The notes: a model not told the origin generated them from the letters alone. A DNA stretch of 9,247 bases from Rickettsia endosymbiont of Diachasma alloeum (GCA_020404485.1 DYDT01000070.1:1-9247), one strand, 5' to 3'. Positions 1 to 7,826 are shown, counted from the first letter of the stretch. Translations and numbers: made by a program.

Positions 1-285
1 CGTAAATCTTGACTATAGGCTCTCATCTGCTTTATGCCTTTATATATTTGTATATTATAATATACATCAACAATGTTGTGCATGTTAATATATATTTCCT
101 TTCCGTGTTAGCTATAGATGATACTAAAGTGTTAGGTGGTGATAATATTGTTGAATAAATCATAAACAAAGATAAAAGTAACCCTTGTACTTTTAAATTT
201 TTATACAATTTGCAAATGTTGTTGCATAATAAAGCTATCACTTATATACTTTACGGGACAAAAATTAAATCCGCTAAAATTCTGC
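1..285. other. Non-coding leader upstream of lpxD
   Basis: No intact gene is visible here. The + strand frame running from about position 6 to 296 is broken by only one in-frame stop (TAA at 156-158). Its part around 105-155 reads like ordinary protein (AIDDTKVLGGDNIVE), so it may be the remains of a decayed gene; I cannot name a family. The minus-strand open frame at 32-241 is rich in low-complexity Ile/Leu/Tyr codons from AT-rich DNA and does not look like a real gene. The only functional element I would propose is a promoter close to lpxD. Confidence 0.4.
222..250 (+). promoter_or_regulatory. Candidate sigma-70 promoter for lpxD-fabZ-lpxA
   Basis: A TTGCAT -35 box (222-227) and a TATACT -10 box (245-250) are separated by exactly 17 bases. 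Transcription would start near 257, giving a leader of about 28 bases before the lpxD ATG. This is the best-spaced pair in the 285-base leader, but AT-rich DNA throws up chance matches, so it remains a prediction. Confidence 0.45.
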
Positions 286-1314
286 ATGGTAAATAGTAAT
301 TTTTATAGGAATCTGGGACCAAGAAAGCTAACGGCAATTGCAGATTTCCTACAAGATTTTATAGAAGCTCCTAAAATTCATGAAGATGTAGCTATTCATG
401 ATATTAAAATTTTACAAGAAGCTTCTTCTAATGATATTAGCTTTTTGAGCAATATTAAATATTCTCGGTTTTTAAAAAATACTAAAGCTGTAGCTTGTAT
501 CGTGCCAAAAGACTTTACTGGAGAAGCAAATCCCAATACTGTCTTACTGCGTGCTAAGAATTCATATTTTGCTTACGGCAAGCTAATAGATTTTTTCTAT
601 GCTCCAGTAAAATCGTATCCTGCTAAAATAATGAAATCAGCTTATGTTGCAGATTCAGCAACTATCGGTAAAAATTGTTATATAGGTCATAATGCAGTTA
701 TTGAGGATAATGTTGTTATAGGCGATAATAGCATAATAGAAGCAGGCAGTTTTATAGGCGTTGGGGTAATTATCGGCAGAAATGCTAGAATTGAATCTAA
801 TGTATCAATAAATTATTCTGTTATAGGAGATGACGCTGTAATCCTTTCAGGAGCAAGAATCGGACAAGACGGGTTCGGCTTTTCTACTGAAAAAGGTATG
901 CATCATAAAATATTTCATACCGGAATCGTTAAGATCGGTAATAATGTTGAAATCGGTGCTAACACTACTGTTGATAGGGGATCGTTGCAAGACACTATTA
1001 TAGAAGATTTATGCCGTATAGATAATTTAGTGCAGATCGGGCATAGCGTAAAAATAGGTAAAGGCTCTATTATTGTAGCACAAGCGGGAATAGCTGGAAG
1101 TAGTGTAATTGGTAAATATTGTGCTCTTGGGGGACAAGTGGGAGTCGCCGGACATCTAAATATAGGTGATGGAGCTCAGGTAGCAGCACAAGGTGGTGTA
1201 GCACAAAATATAGAAGCGGGTAAGATTGTTGGCGGTAGTCCAGCTGTACCTGTTATGGATTGGCATAGGCAATCTATTATTATGAAACAATTAATAAATA
1301 AGAGATCTAAATAA
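286..1314 (+). CDS. lpxD: UDP-3-O-(3-hydroxyacyl)glucosamine N-acyltransferase LpxD
   Basis: LpxD catalyses the third step of lipid A synthesis: it adds the N-linked 3-hydroxyacyl chain from acyl-ACP to UDP-3-O-acylglucosamine in the cytoplasm. The 342-residue protein has the usual length. Residues about 1-115 form the N-terminal uridine-binding domain. Residues about 120-310 are a left-handed beta helix of hexapeptide repeats (for example [18 protein letters not shown]). The QDGFGFS loop is at 194-200. The general-base His is predicted at 253 in QIGHSVKIG, matching E. coli His239. The C-terminal helix ends the trimer-forming part. No clear Shine-Dalgarno precedes the ATG; the start is chosen because the NFYxNLGPRKL N-terminus is typical of rickettsial LpxD. 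It is the first gene of a tight cluster with fabZ and lpxA; skp/bamA, which often precede lpxD elsewhere, are not in the 285 bases visible. Confidence 0.97.
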   Translation: MVNSNFYRNLGPRKLTAIADFLQDFIEAPKIHEDVAIHDIKILQEASSNDISFLSNIKYSRFLKNTKAVACIVPKDFTGEANPNTVLLRAKNSYFAYGKLIDFFYAPVKSYPAKIMKSAYVADSATIGKNCYIGHNAVIEDNVVIGDNSIIEAGSFIGVGVIIGRNARIESNVSINYSVIGDDAVILSGARIGQDGFGFSTEKGMHHKIFHTGIVKIGNNVEIGANTTVDRGSLQDTIIEDLCRIDNLVQIGHSVKIGKGSIIVAQAGIAGSSVIGKYCALGGQVGVAGHLNIGDGAQVAAQGGVAQNIEAGKIVGGSPAVPVMDWHRQSIIMKQLINKRSK

Positions 1315-1752
1315 ATGACTATCGATATTACCGAAATTATGGATTTGATACCTCATCGTTATCCGTTTTTATTAGTGGATAAAGTAGTTGAAATTGATCC
1401 TAATAAATCAATAACTGGTATTAAAAATGTTACTGTTAATGAGCCGCAATTTACAGGGCATTTTCCGGCAAGACCTGTTATGCCTGGCGTTTTAATGGTT
1501 GAGGCTATGGCACAGCTTGCAGCTATATTAGTTGCTAAATCTCTCGGCTCTACTAAAAATAAAGAAGTATTTTTAATGGCTATCGAAAACTCAAAATTTC
1601 GTAAAGTTGTTCAGCCAGGGGATACAATGCACATTCATGCTACTATTGATCAGCAGAGGGCTAATGTTTGGAAGTTTTCAAGCACAGTTAAAGTTGATGG
1701 TGAAATGGCAGCAGAAAGTAAATTTACCGCAATGATCAAAGATAAATCTTAA
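1315..1752 (+). CDS. fabZ: 3-hydroxyacyl-ACP dehydratase FabZ
   Basis: FabZ removes water from (3R)-hydroxyacyl-ACP in the fatty acid elongation cycle. It competes for the same hydroxyacyl-ACP pool that LpxA and LpxD draw on, which explains the gene order. The 145-residue single hot-dog domain has the family length. The N-terminal [13 protein letters not shown] motif lies at 12-24, and the catalytic pair is His49 (in [11 protein letters not shown]) and Glu63 (in MVEAMAQ). The ATG follows the lpxD stop codon directly with no spacer, and an AGAG stretch inside the end of lpxD can serve as ribosome binding site, so translation is probably coupled. Nothing is missing or unusual. Confidence 0.97.
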   Translation: MTIDITEIMDLIPHRYPFLLVDKVVEIDPNKSITGIKNVTVNEPQFTGHFPARPVMPGVLMVEAMAQLAAILVAKSLGSTKNKEVFLMAIENSKFRKVVQPGDTMHIHATIDQQRANVWKFSSTVKVDGEMAAESKFTAMIKDKS

Positions 1753-1763
1753 GGGTATTAGTA

Positions 1764-2558
1764 GTGTCAAATTCTAATATACACCCAACTAGCATAATTG
1801 CCGAAAGTGCAAAGCTTGGTAAGAACGTAAAAGTTGGTCCGTACTGTATTATTGGTCCAGAAGTAGTACTGCATGATAATGTAGAGCTAAAGTCTCATGT
1901 AGTAATTGAGGGTATTACCGAAATTGGTGAAAGCACAGTAATTTATCCGTTTGCGTCTATTGGTCAACCTCCGCAAATCTTAAAATATAATAATGAGCGG
2001 TCAAATACGATAATCGGTTCTAACAATACTATTAGAGAATATGTTACAGTGCAGGCAGGAAGCCAAGGTGGCGGAATGATTACAAGCATAGGAAATAATA
2101 ATTTATTTATGGTTGGTGTTCATATCGGTCATGATTGCAAAATCGGTAATAATGTAGTATTTGCTAATTATGTAAGCTTAGCGGGACATATAGAAGTAGA
2201 AGACTATGTTATAATTGGTGGCTTATCTGCGGTGCATCAATATGCAAGAATTGGAAAGCATTCAATGATTGGTGGTTTATCACCGGTTGGAGCGGATGTA
2301 ATACCTTTTGGTCTTGCCAGTGGTAAACGTGCAGTACTTGAGGGGCTAAACTTAGTTGGAATGAATAGAAAAGGGTTTGATAAAGCAGAGTCTTTAAATG
2401 CTTTAAAAATAGTTCAGGAAATCTTTTTAGGTGAGGGTAATTTCACTGATAGAATTAAGCAAGCTCAAGAAAAATATAAAAACAATTCTATAGTAATGCA
2501 AATTATTGATTTTCTTGAGCAGGGGAGTAATAGATCGTTTTGTTCTTTTGAGAAGTAA
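1764..2558 (+). CDS. lpxA: UDP-N-acetylglucosamine O-acyltransferase LpxA
   Basis: LpxA performs the first step of lipid A synthesis, moving a 3-hydroxyacyl chain from ACP to the 3-OH of UDP-GlcNAc. The 264-residue protein has a hexapeptide-repeat beta helix (about 1-190) and a helical C-terminal domain (about 191-260). The catalytic His is 123 in VHIGHDCKIG (E. coli His125), with His120, His142 and His158 matching E. coli 122, 144 and 160. Gly171 lines up with the E. coli acyl-chain ruler Gly173, suggesting a long (about C14) hydroxyacyl chain. The start codon is GTG; an AAGGG at 1751-1755, eight bases upstream, and the conserved SNSNIHPT beginning support it. The gap after fabZ is 11 bases. 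The stop codon lies inside a hairpin stem (2549-2582). lpxB does not follow. Confidence 0.97.
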   Translation: MSNSNIHPTSIIAESAKLGKNVKVGPYCIIGPEVVLHDNVELKSHVVIEGITEIGESTVIYPFASIGQPPQILKYNNERSNTIIGSNNTIREYVTVQAGSQGGGMITSIGNNNLFMVGVHIGHDCKIGNNVVFANYVSLAGHIEVEDYVIIGGLSAVHQYARIGKHSMIGGLSPVGADVIPFGLASGKRAVLEGLNLVGMNRKGFDKAESLNALKIVQEIFLGEGNFTDRIKQAQEKYKNNSIVMQIIDFLEQGSNRSFCSFEK

Positions 2559-2582
2559 TTTTACTATAGTGGTTACTTCTCA
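2549..2582. terminator. Hairpin between convergent lpxA and gapR, possible bidirectional terminator
   Basis: Ten bases (2549-2558, TGAGAAGTAA) are perfectly complementary to 2573-2582 (TTACTTCTCA) across a 14-base loop that itself contains the self-complementary ACTATAGT. The left arm includes the lpxA stop codon. It sits between two convergent genes, where a shared terminator is expected. There is no run of U after the stem on either strand, so it is not a classic intrinsic terminator; it could act as an RNA 3'-end stabiliser or simply as a roadblock. Confidence 0.45.
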
Positions 2583-2629
2583 TAAATGAAAAGATGACGT
2601 AAGCCAATTTTCAAATAAAACGAGTATAC

Positions 2630-2866
2630 TTATATTCCTAAAGTATCTCTATATAGCTCAAGCATAGCATCCTGCTCAGCTAGCTTATCTTTATCAAGTT
2701 TTTTCAGCTTTAAAACAGTTTTCATTGCTTTAACATCAAATCCGTGCGAAGAAGCATCTTGAAAAATATCCTTAATTTCTTCAGATAGGTCAGCTTTTTC
2801 TTGCTCTAATCTTTCTATTTTGCTTAAATATTGCTCTAATTGTTCTTTTACTACTACTTCAGACAT
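2630..2866 (-). CDS. gapR: GapR family nucleoid protein (DUF2312/UPF0335)
   Basis: This 78-residue highly charged protein belongs to the alphaproteobacterial DUF2312 family. Its founding member, Caulobacter GapR, binds AT-rich, overtwisted DNA ahead of moving polymerases and works with topoisomerases. Recognition rests on the heptad-rich N-terminal helix (EQLEQYLSKIERLEQEKADLSEEIKDIF, roughly 8-36), the GFDVKAMKTVLKLKK segment (42-56) and the ending AEQDAMLELYRDTLGI, which match the family layout closely. The product is expected to be an oligomeric coiled-coil protein in the nucleoid. Caulobacter GapR is slightly longer, mostly from extra N-terminal residues. The gene is convergent with lpxA and divergent from secF across a 74-base AT-rich spacer. 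The ATG has only a distant AAAGG as ribosome site. Family assignment is firm; transfer of the exact role to Rickettsia is inferred. Confidence 0.85.
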   Translation of the reverse strand: MSEVVVKEQLEQYLSKIERLEQEKADLSEEIKDIFQDASSHGFDVKAMKTVLKLKKLDKDKLAEQDAMLELYRDTLGI

Positions 2867-2875
2867 AAAAAATTA

Positions 2876-2903
2876 TTTAACCTTTTTGAATTTACTATAT
2901 AAT
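2876..2903 (+). promoter_or_regulatory. Candidate secF promoter in the gapR-secF divergent spacer
   Basis: A perfect TATAAT (2898-2903) lies 37 bases before the secF ATG, with only a weak -35 (TTTAAC, 2876-2881; 16-base spacer). On the opposite strand of the same spacer a TTGAAT...17 bases...TATATA pair could serve gapR. Two divergent start sites would therefore overlap within about 40 bases. The spacer is very AT-rich, so chance matches are likely. Confidence 0.35.
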
Positions 2904-2940
2904 ACAAATACACTTTACATTCAATAAAATAATAATAATA

Positions 2941-3861
2941 ATGCAAATTTATCCTTTGAGGCTTTTGCCTAATAAAATCGATTTTGATTTTATGAATTTT
3001 AAAAAAGTCAGTTACACTTTCTCAATTATTTTATCACTCATTAGCTTTATTTGGATTGGTATGTACAAATTTAATTTCGGTATTGATTTTGCCGGAGGTA
3101 TAGTTATAGAAGTAAGACTTGACCAAACGCCAGATTTACCAAAAATGCGTCAAGTTTTAGGCGAGCTTGGAATTGGTGAGGTAGTGCTACAAAATTTCGG
3201 TAGTGAGCGTGATTTATCGATTAGATTCGGTAGTAGTAGCGAAGATAATTTAATGAAAAATATTGAACTAATTAAATCAACTCTTAAAAATAATTTTCCT
3301 TATAATTTTGAATATCGAAAAGTGGATTTCGTTGGTCCGCAGGTCGGTAGGCAATTAATTGAGGCAGGGACTATGGCAATGCTATTTTCGTTTGCGGCAA
3401 TTATGGTTTATATTTGGGTGCGTTTTGAATGGTATTTCGGGCTTGGTATACTTATAGCTTTAGTGCATGATGTTATATTAGCACTCGGATTTATGAGTAT
3501 AACAAAGCTAGATTTTAACTTAAGTACTATTGCGGCAGTGTTAACTATCATAGGATATTCTGTTAATGATTCGGTAGTGATATATGATAGGATTAGGGAA
3601 AACTTACGTAAATATCATAAAAAAGGCATAACAGACATTATAAATCTAAGTATCAATGAGACTTTATCGCGAACAATTTTAACAGTAGTAACTACTTTGC
3701 TTGCTAATTTGGCACTTGTTCTTTTTGGTGGTGAAGCGATTCGTAGTTTTAGCGTACTTGTATTTTTTGGAATAATAGCGGGTACTTATTCATCAATTTT
3801 TATTTCCGCTCCAATACTTACGATATTTGCTAATAGAAAATTTGAGAAGAAAACAGTTTAA
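2941..3861 (+). CDS. secF: Protein translocase subunit SecF
   Basis: SecF partners SecD in the inner membrane; the SecDF complex uses the proton gradient to help pull proteins through SecYEG. The 306-residue protein has a first membrane helix at about 23-42, then the conserved FGIDFAGG motif (46-53), a periplasmic domain to about 130, the VGPQVG motif (131-136) and five further helices at about 143-161, 165-184, 192-212, 244-263 and 270-294. ALVHDV (173-178) and [17 protein letters not shown] (205-221) are SecF hallmarks. No Shine-Dalgarno is visible; instead five AAT units (2928-2942) run straight into the ATG. secD is not adjacent, unlike the secD-secF order in many bacteria. The 67-base gap to nuoF may allow co-transcription. 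Confidence 0.96.
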   Translation: MQIYPLRLLPNKIDFDFMNFKKVSYTFSIILSLISFIWIGMYKFNFGIDFAGGIVIEVRLDQTPDLPKMRQVLGELGIGEVVLQNFGSERDLSIRFGSSSEDNLMKNIELIKSTLKNNFPYNFEYRKVDFVGPQVGRQLIEAGTMAMLFSFAAIMVYIWVRFEWYFGLGILIALVHDVILALGFMSITKLDFNLSTIAAVLTIIGYSVNDSVVIYDRIRENLRKYHKKGITDIINLSINETLSRTILTVVTTLLANLALVLFGGEAIRSFSVLVFFGIIAGTYSSIFISAPILTIFANRKFEKKTV

Positions 3862-3928
3862 TGTAATGAAATAAATGAGTTACAGGGATGACATAATTAG
3901 TATATTCCATAACCCCTAAGAGTAATTT

Positions 3929-5206
3929 ATGCTGAAAAAAGAAGATAGAATTTTTACCAATTTACACGGCGAACAGAGCCACGATTTGAAATCTAGCAAG
4001 AAGCGTGGTGATTGGGATAATACTAAAGCTTTGCTTAATAAGGGCAAAGAATGGATTATTGAAGAAGTTAAGAAATCAGGGCTTAGAGGGCGAGGAGGTG
4101 CAGGATTTTCTACCGGTACTAAATGGTCTTTTATGCCTAAAGAATCAAAAAAGCCATCTTATTTAGTGGTTAACGCTGATGAATCTGAACCAGGTACTTG
4201 CAAAGATCGAGATATATTAAGATATGAACCGCATAAATTAATAGAGGGGTGTTTGCTTGCCAGTTTTGCCATAGGAGCAAATAGCTGTTATATCTATATT
4301 AGAGGGGAGTTTTACAACGAAGCTTCCAATATTCAGCGTGCTTTAGATGAAGAATATAAAGATGGTTTGATAGGAAAAAATGCTTGCGGTTCAGGCTTTA
4401 ATTGTGATATTTATTTGCATCGTGGAGCTGGGGCTTATATTTGCGGCGAAGAAACCGCACTGCTTGAAAGTTTAGAGGGTAAAAAAGGCATGCCACGACT
4501 AAAGCCGCCTTTTCCGGCAGGGTTTGGGTTATATGGTTGCCCAACCACTATAAATAATGTTGAATCTATCGCAGTAGTACCAACTATTTTAAGGCGTGGA
4601 GCTACTTGGTTTGCATCCATCGGTAAGCCTAATAATACCGGCACTAAGATTTTTTGTATATCGGGTCATGTTAATAAGCCTTGTAATGTTGAAGAGGCAA
4701 TGGGGATTCCTTTAAAAGAAATCATTGAAAAACATGCGGGCGGTGTTCGTGGCGGTTGGGATAACCTCAAAGCTATAATACCGGGTGGCTCTTCCGTTCC
4801 TTTGCTTCCTAAATCCTTATGCGAAACTGCCGATATGGACTTTGATAGCTTAAAAGCAGCAGGTTCTAGTTTAGGTACTGGCGGGATTATTGTTATGGAT
4901 AAATCTACTGATATTATTTATGCAATAGCACGTCTTAGTAAGTTCTATATGCATGAGTCTTGTGGGCAGTGTACCCCGTGCCGTGAGGGTACAGGATGGA
5001 TGTGGCGTGTTATGATGAGGCTCGTTAAAGGTGATGCCAAAAAATCCGAGATAGATCAGCTTCTTGAAGTTACAAAGGAGATAGAGGGGCATACTATTTG
5101 TGCACTCGGTGATGCTGCCGCTTGGCCAATTCAGGGGCTAATAAAGCATTTTAGAAGCGAGATTGAGGAGCGGATAAGTCATGCGTCATTGCGAGGAGAA
5201 TTATAA
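3929..5206 (+). CDS. nuoF: NADH-quinone oxidoreductase subunit F (51 kDa subunit)
   Basis: NuoF is the electron entry point of respiratory complex I: it binds NADH and FMN and carries the N3 [4Fe-4S] cluster at the tip of the peripheral arm. Over 425 residues one sees the FMN/NADH glycine-rich motif [10 protein letters not shown] (51-60), the second nucleotide motif [19 protein letters not shown] (167-184), and the cluster cysteines 345, 348, 351 (CGQCTPC) plus 391 ([13 protein letters not shown]). A good AAGAG (3918-3922) lies six bases before the ATG. nuoE and nuoG are not neighbours, so the subunit is encoded apart from at least these partners. The last seven residues (ASLRGEL) and the stop codon are encoded by the start of a palindromic repeat (5184-5284), so the ancestral C-terminus was probably different. 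The core enzyme appears intact. Confidence 0.97.
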   Translation: MLKKEDRIFTNLHGEQSHDLKSSKKRGDWDNTKALLNKGKEWIIEEVKKSGLRGRGGAGFSTGTKWSFMPKESKKPSYLVVNADESEPGTCKDRDILRYEPHKLIEGCLLASFAIGANSCYIYIRGEFYNEASNIQRALDEEYKDGLIGKNACGSGFNCDIYLHRGAGAYICGEETALLESLEGKKGMPRLKPPFPAGFGLYGCPTTINNVESIAVVPTILRRGATWFASIGKPNNTGTKIFCISGHVNKPCNVEEAMGIPLKEIIEKHAGGVRGGWDNLKAIIPGGSSVPLLPKSLCETADMDFDSLKAAGSSLGTGGIIVMDKSTDIIYAIARLSKFYMHESCGQCTPCREGTGWMWRVMMRLVKGDAKKSEIDQLLEVTKEIEGHTICALGDAAAWPIQGLIKHFRSEIEERISHASLRGEL

Positions 5207-5284
5207 AGTAATTCGACGAAGCAATCTCAGGAATATTATACTACTTCATGAGATTGCCGCGTCGCTCCGCTCCTCGCAATGACG
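5184..5284. repeat. Rickettsia palindromic element-like repeat, copy 1
   Basis: This 101-base element is a nested palindrome. The outer arms CGTCATTGCGAGGAG (5184-5198) and CTCCTCGCAATGACG (5270-5284) are perfect 15-base inverse complements. The inner arms 5214-5229 and 5249-5264 match at 14 of 16 positions around a 19-base centre. Its RNA or single strand would fold into a long hairpin. The size, palindromic form and location resemble the palindromic elements known from Rickettsia genomes; I do not assign a numbered subfamily. It starts inside the nuoF reading frame and contributes that gene's stop codon. A related inverted copy lies at 7718-7826. A small second hairpin (GTCAC-GGG-GTGAC, 5295-5307) follows it. 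Confidence 0.8.
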
Positions 5285-5352
5285 GAAAAATCAAGTCACG
5301 GGGTGACAAACATTGTGACAAATCACTTAATAAACAACTTTAAAAAAACTTT

Positions 5353-6150
5353 ATGCAAACAAATACTGAATCAAATAACACTAAAACAACTGCTCAAGAA
5401 TGGAAATCTTTTATTTTTGTAGTAGTTATTGCACTAATGATTAGAATATTAATAATAGAATCCTTTGTTGTTCCGACTGGGTCAATGAAAGCTACTATAC
5501 TTGAAAATGATCGGATTTTTGGTACAAAATATAGTTATGGATATAGTAATTATTCTTTATCTTTTTTTGATTTTATTCATTTATTTAAGGGACGAATATT
5601 TGCTCGCACTCCAGAGCGTGGTGATATCATAATTTTTCGTCCTCCTCACGAGATGAGTACTAGATATATAAAGCGTTTGATAGGGCTACCTGGGGATAAA
5701 GTGCAATTAATTGACGATGTAATATATATTAACGATGAAAAAATAGAGCGTATAGAGTCAGGAATTTATGTTAGTGAAGAGGGGAGCAAATATTTAAAAT
5801 TTAAGGAAACACTACCAAATGGCAAAACATATTTTTCTTATAAGCTTGCTCCTGTTTTAGGAATTATGTCTAATGATAAGTATGGTAACACAGACGCTTT
5901 TTATGTACCAGAGGGGGAATATTTCTTTTTAGGTGATAATAGAGATCAGTCAAATGATAGTAGGATAGATTTAGGTTTTGTGCCGTTTGAGAATTTTATT
6001 GCCAAAGCACAATTTATTTGGTTTTCAACAAAAATAACATGGTGGGATAGTGATATAGGGGTTATTAATCTAATATTAAAGCTAAAGCCTTGGGTAGAGT
6101 CTATTAGGTTTAATAGGATATTTAGAAATCTATACAGCATAGAGGATTGA
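5353..6150 (+). CDS. lepB: Type I signal peptidase LepB
   Basis: LepB cuts signal peptides from exported proteins at the outer face of the inner membrane. The 265-residue protein has one membrane anchor at about 19-37, followed directly by the nucleophile Ser44 in box B (PTGSM, 41-45) and the general-base Lys107 in box D (RYIKR, 104-108). Box [12 protein letters not shown] is at 194-204. A single N-terminal anchor is the normal form in alphaproteobacteria. The ATG lacks a Shine-Dalgarno; the spacer from nuoF is 146 bases and mostly filled by the palindromic repeat, so lepB may have its own weak promoter in 5285-5352. Its TGA shares one base with the rnc ATG, which ties it to rnc and era, a common order in bacteria. 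Confidence 0.97.
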   Translation: MQTNTESNNTKTTAQEWKSFIFVVVIALMIRILIIESFVVPTGSMKATILENDRIFGTKYSYGYSNYSLSFFDFIHLFKGRIFARTPERGDIIIFRPPHEMSTRYIKRLIGLPGDKVQLIDDVIYINDEKIERIESGIYVSEEGSKYLKFKETLPNGKTYFSYKLAPVLGIMSNDKYGNTDAFYVPEGEYFFLGDNRDQSNDSRIDLGFVPFENFIAKAQFIWFSTKITWWDSDIGVINLILKLKPWVESIRFNRIFRNLYSIED

Positions 6151-6833
6151 TGGAGTCATTTGAGGAGTTAGAAAAATTACTTAATTATAGTTTTAAGAAT
6201 AAGGCATTTTTAACAGAAGCTTTAAGTCATCCGTCTTTAAGGCAACATCATGAATATAAGGCTAATAAAGATTATGAGCGATTAGAGTTTCTAGGAGATG
6301 CAATATTAAATTTAGTAATCACAGAAATTTTATTTAATAATTTCAAAGAATATAACGAAGGAAATTTAGCTAAAATTAGATCATATCTAGTTTGTAAGGA
6401 AACAATTTGTGTTGTAGGAGCTAAGCTTGGTTTAAAAGATTATATTATTATGACTCATGGCGAAGAAATAGCCGGCGGGCGTGATAATCCTAATAATATA
6501 GAAAATGTTACGGAAGCTTTAATTGCAGCTATATATCTCGATAGTGATATTACTACAATTCATAATATTATAGGGAAATTATGGGCAGAATTCATAAAAG
6601 TCAAAGATTTAACAGATTACGACCCTAAAACCGCCTTGCAAGAATGGGCACAAAGCAAAGATCATCATATCCCGATATATCGACTTATTAAAAGAGAGGG
6701 TGTAGCTCATTTATCCACTTTCACGGTATCGGTAAAAATAAACGGCTATGAGCAAACAGGTAAAGGACACTCTATAAAAGAAGCTGAAAAAAACGCCGCA
6801 AGAAGTTTATTGCATAGGCTGAAAAATGATTAA
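6150..6833 (+). CDS. rnc: Ribonuclease III
   Basis: RNase III cleaves double-stranded RNA, including the rRNA precursor. I choose the ATG at 6150, whose A is the last base of the lepB TGA, over a TTG one codon upstream; the GAGG at 6142-6145 serves both. The 227-residue protein has an endonuclease domain (about 5-145) with the signature [15 protein letters not shown] (43-57), where Glu43, Glu46 and Asp50 match E. coli Glu38, Glu41 and Asp45; Glu70 matches Glu65. The second acidic motif reads ENVTEALIA: Glu122 matches the essential Glu117, but the position of E. coli Asp114 holds Asn119. A double-stranded RNA-binding domain spans about 153-222 ([11 protein letters not shown] to KNAARSLL). The end overlaps era by eight bases. 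Confidence 0.96.
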   Translation: MESFEELEKLLNYSFKNKAFLTEALSHPSLRQHHEYKANKDYERLEFLGDAILNLVITEILFNNFKEYNEGNLAKIRSYLVCKETICVVGAKLGLKDYIIMTHGEEIAGGRDNPNNIENVTEALIAAIYLDSDITTIHNIIGKLWAEFIKVKDLTDYDPKTALQEWAQSKDHHIPIYRLIKREGVAHLSTFTVSVKINGYEQTGKGHSIKEAEKNAARSLLHRLKND

Positions 6834-7707
6834 ACAAAAAACAGTTTCCGTTTGTATTATCGGCAGACCTAATAGCGGCAAGTCTACTTTGCTAAATAGA
6901 ATAATCGGTGAAAAGCTTTCGATAGTTACCCCAAAAGTTCAAACGACTAGGTCGATTATTACTGGTATCATTACCTTAAAAGATACGCAAATAATACTAT
7001 ATGATACACCAGGGATATTTGAGCCGAAAGGAACTTTAGAAAAGGCAATGGTTAGATGTGCTTGGTCTAGCCTGCATAGTGCCGATATCGTTATGTTAAT
7101 TATCGATAGCTTGAAGCCGCTTGATAATATAACGCATGATATCTTAAATAAACTTCGCTCACTTAATGTTGTGCCGGTATTTTTGTTAAACAAAATAGAC
7201 GTTGAATCGAAATATATAGATGATACTAAAGCTTTTTTAACCGAAAATTATCCTGATAGTTTGCTTTTCCCTATCTCTGCTATTTCCGGTGAGAACGTAG
7301 ATAAGTTACTTGAATATATAATAAGTAAAGCAAAAATAGCTCCTTGGCTTTATGAAGAGGACGACATAACCGATTTGCCGATGCGTTTTATTGCAGCGGA
7401 AATTACGAGAGAGCAATTATTTTTAGGTTTGCAGCAGGAACTACCTTATAAGCTAACTGTGCAAACCGAAAAATGGGAAGAGCTTAAAGATAAATCCGTA
7501 AAAATTAATCAGGTTATAGTAGTTTCAAGAGAGAGTTACAAAATTATAATACTCGGCAAAAACGGCTCGAAAATTAAAGAGCTAGGGGCAAAATCTCGTA
7601 TGCAAATGCAGCAATTTTTTGGCTTCCCCGTGCATTTGTTTTTATTCGTCAAGGTGCGTGAGTTGTGGGAGGATAATCCCGATTTTTATCAGCATATGAA
7701 AATATGA
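6826..7707 (+). CDS. era: GTPase Era
   Basis: Era is a GTPase that binds the 3' end of 16S rRNA and assists small-subunit maturation. The 293-residue protein has all G motifs: P-loop GRPNSGKS (13-20), switch I around QTTRS (39-43), DTPG (60-63), NKID (122-125) and SAISG (151-155). The C-terminal KH domain (about 200-280) contains the GKNG loop (244-247) and the typical [18 protein letters not shown] stretch. Its ATG lies inside the 3' end of rnc, overlapping by eight bases and preceded by AGG seven bases upstream, so translation is probably coupled to rnc. The combination with lepB and rnc is widely conserved. A palindromic repeat begins 10 bases after its stop. Confidence 0.97.
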   Translation: MIKQKTVSVCIIGRPNSGKSTLLNRIIGEKLSIVTPKVQTTRSIITGIITLKDTQIILYDTPGIFEPKGTLEKAMVRCAWSSLHSADIVMLIIDSLKPLDNITHDILNKLRSLNVVPVFLLNKIDVESKYIDDTKAFLTENYPDSLLFPISAISGENVDKLLEYIISKAKIAPWLYEEDDITDLPMRFIAAEITREQLFLGLQQELPYKLTVQTEKWEELKDKSVKINQVIVVSRESYKIIILGKNGSKIKELGAKSRMQMQQFFGFPVHLFLFVKVRELWEDNPDFYQHMKI

Positions 7708-7717
7708 GAAATTCACA

Positions 7718-7826
7718 CGTCATGAGTTAAGGAGAGGCAAAGCCTCGACGTGGCAATCTCATGAAACAATACTAAATTCCTGAGATTGCGTACGTACAAT
7801 TACTTCGTAATTTTCTCGCAATGACG
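7718..7826. repeat. Rickettsia palindromic element-like repeat, copy 2 (inverted)
   Basis: This 109-base element is related to the one at 5184-5284 but in the opposite orientation. On the minus strand it shares CGTCATTGCGAG (7815-7826), GCAATCTCAGGAAT (7776-7789) and TTCATGAGATTGC (7753-7765) with copy 1, in the same order. Its own inner arms GCAATCTCA (7753-7761) and TGAGATTGC (7781-7789) pair perfectly. The outer arm has decayed to six paired bases (CGTCAT/ATGACG). Two extra small hairpins have appeared inside: GAGGC-AAA-GCCTC (7734-7746) and AATTAC-TTC-GTAATT (7798-7812). It fills most of the 151 bases between era and ruvC and does not touch either coding sequence. Confidence 0.75.

Noticed and set aside
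32..241. Minus-strand open frame of 69 codons with hydrophobic stretches
   Set aside because: Composition is what AT-rich non-coding DNA gives, there is no ribosome site, and it lies opposite the lpxD leader; no family is recognisable.
4435..4644. Minus-strand open frame inside nuoF
   Set aside because: It lies wholly opposite the conserved NADH-binding region of nuoF, whose frame is clearly the coding one.
4871..5092. Minus-strand open frame opposite the iron-sulphur part of nuoF
   Set aside because: It is the antisense of the cysteine motif region and has no features of its own.
5295..5326. Small paired repeats (GTCAC-GGG-GTGAC and GTGA-CAAA-TCAC) as a lepB operator
   Set aside because: Stems of four or five bases beside a palindromic element are likely repeat debris; there is no recognised regulator site.
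6147..6149. TTG as start codon of rnc
   Set aside because: It is directly followed by an ATG that overlaps the lepB TGA, and the spacing to GAGG is better for the ATG.
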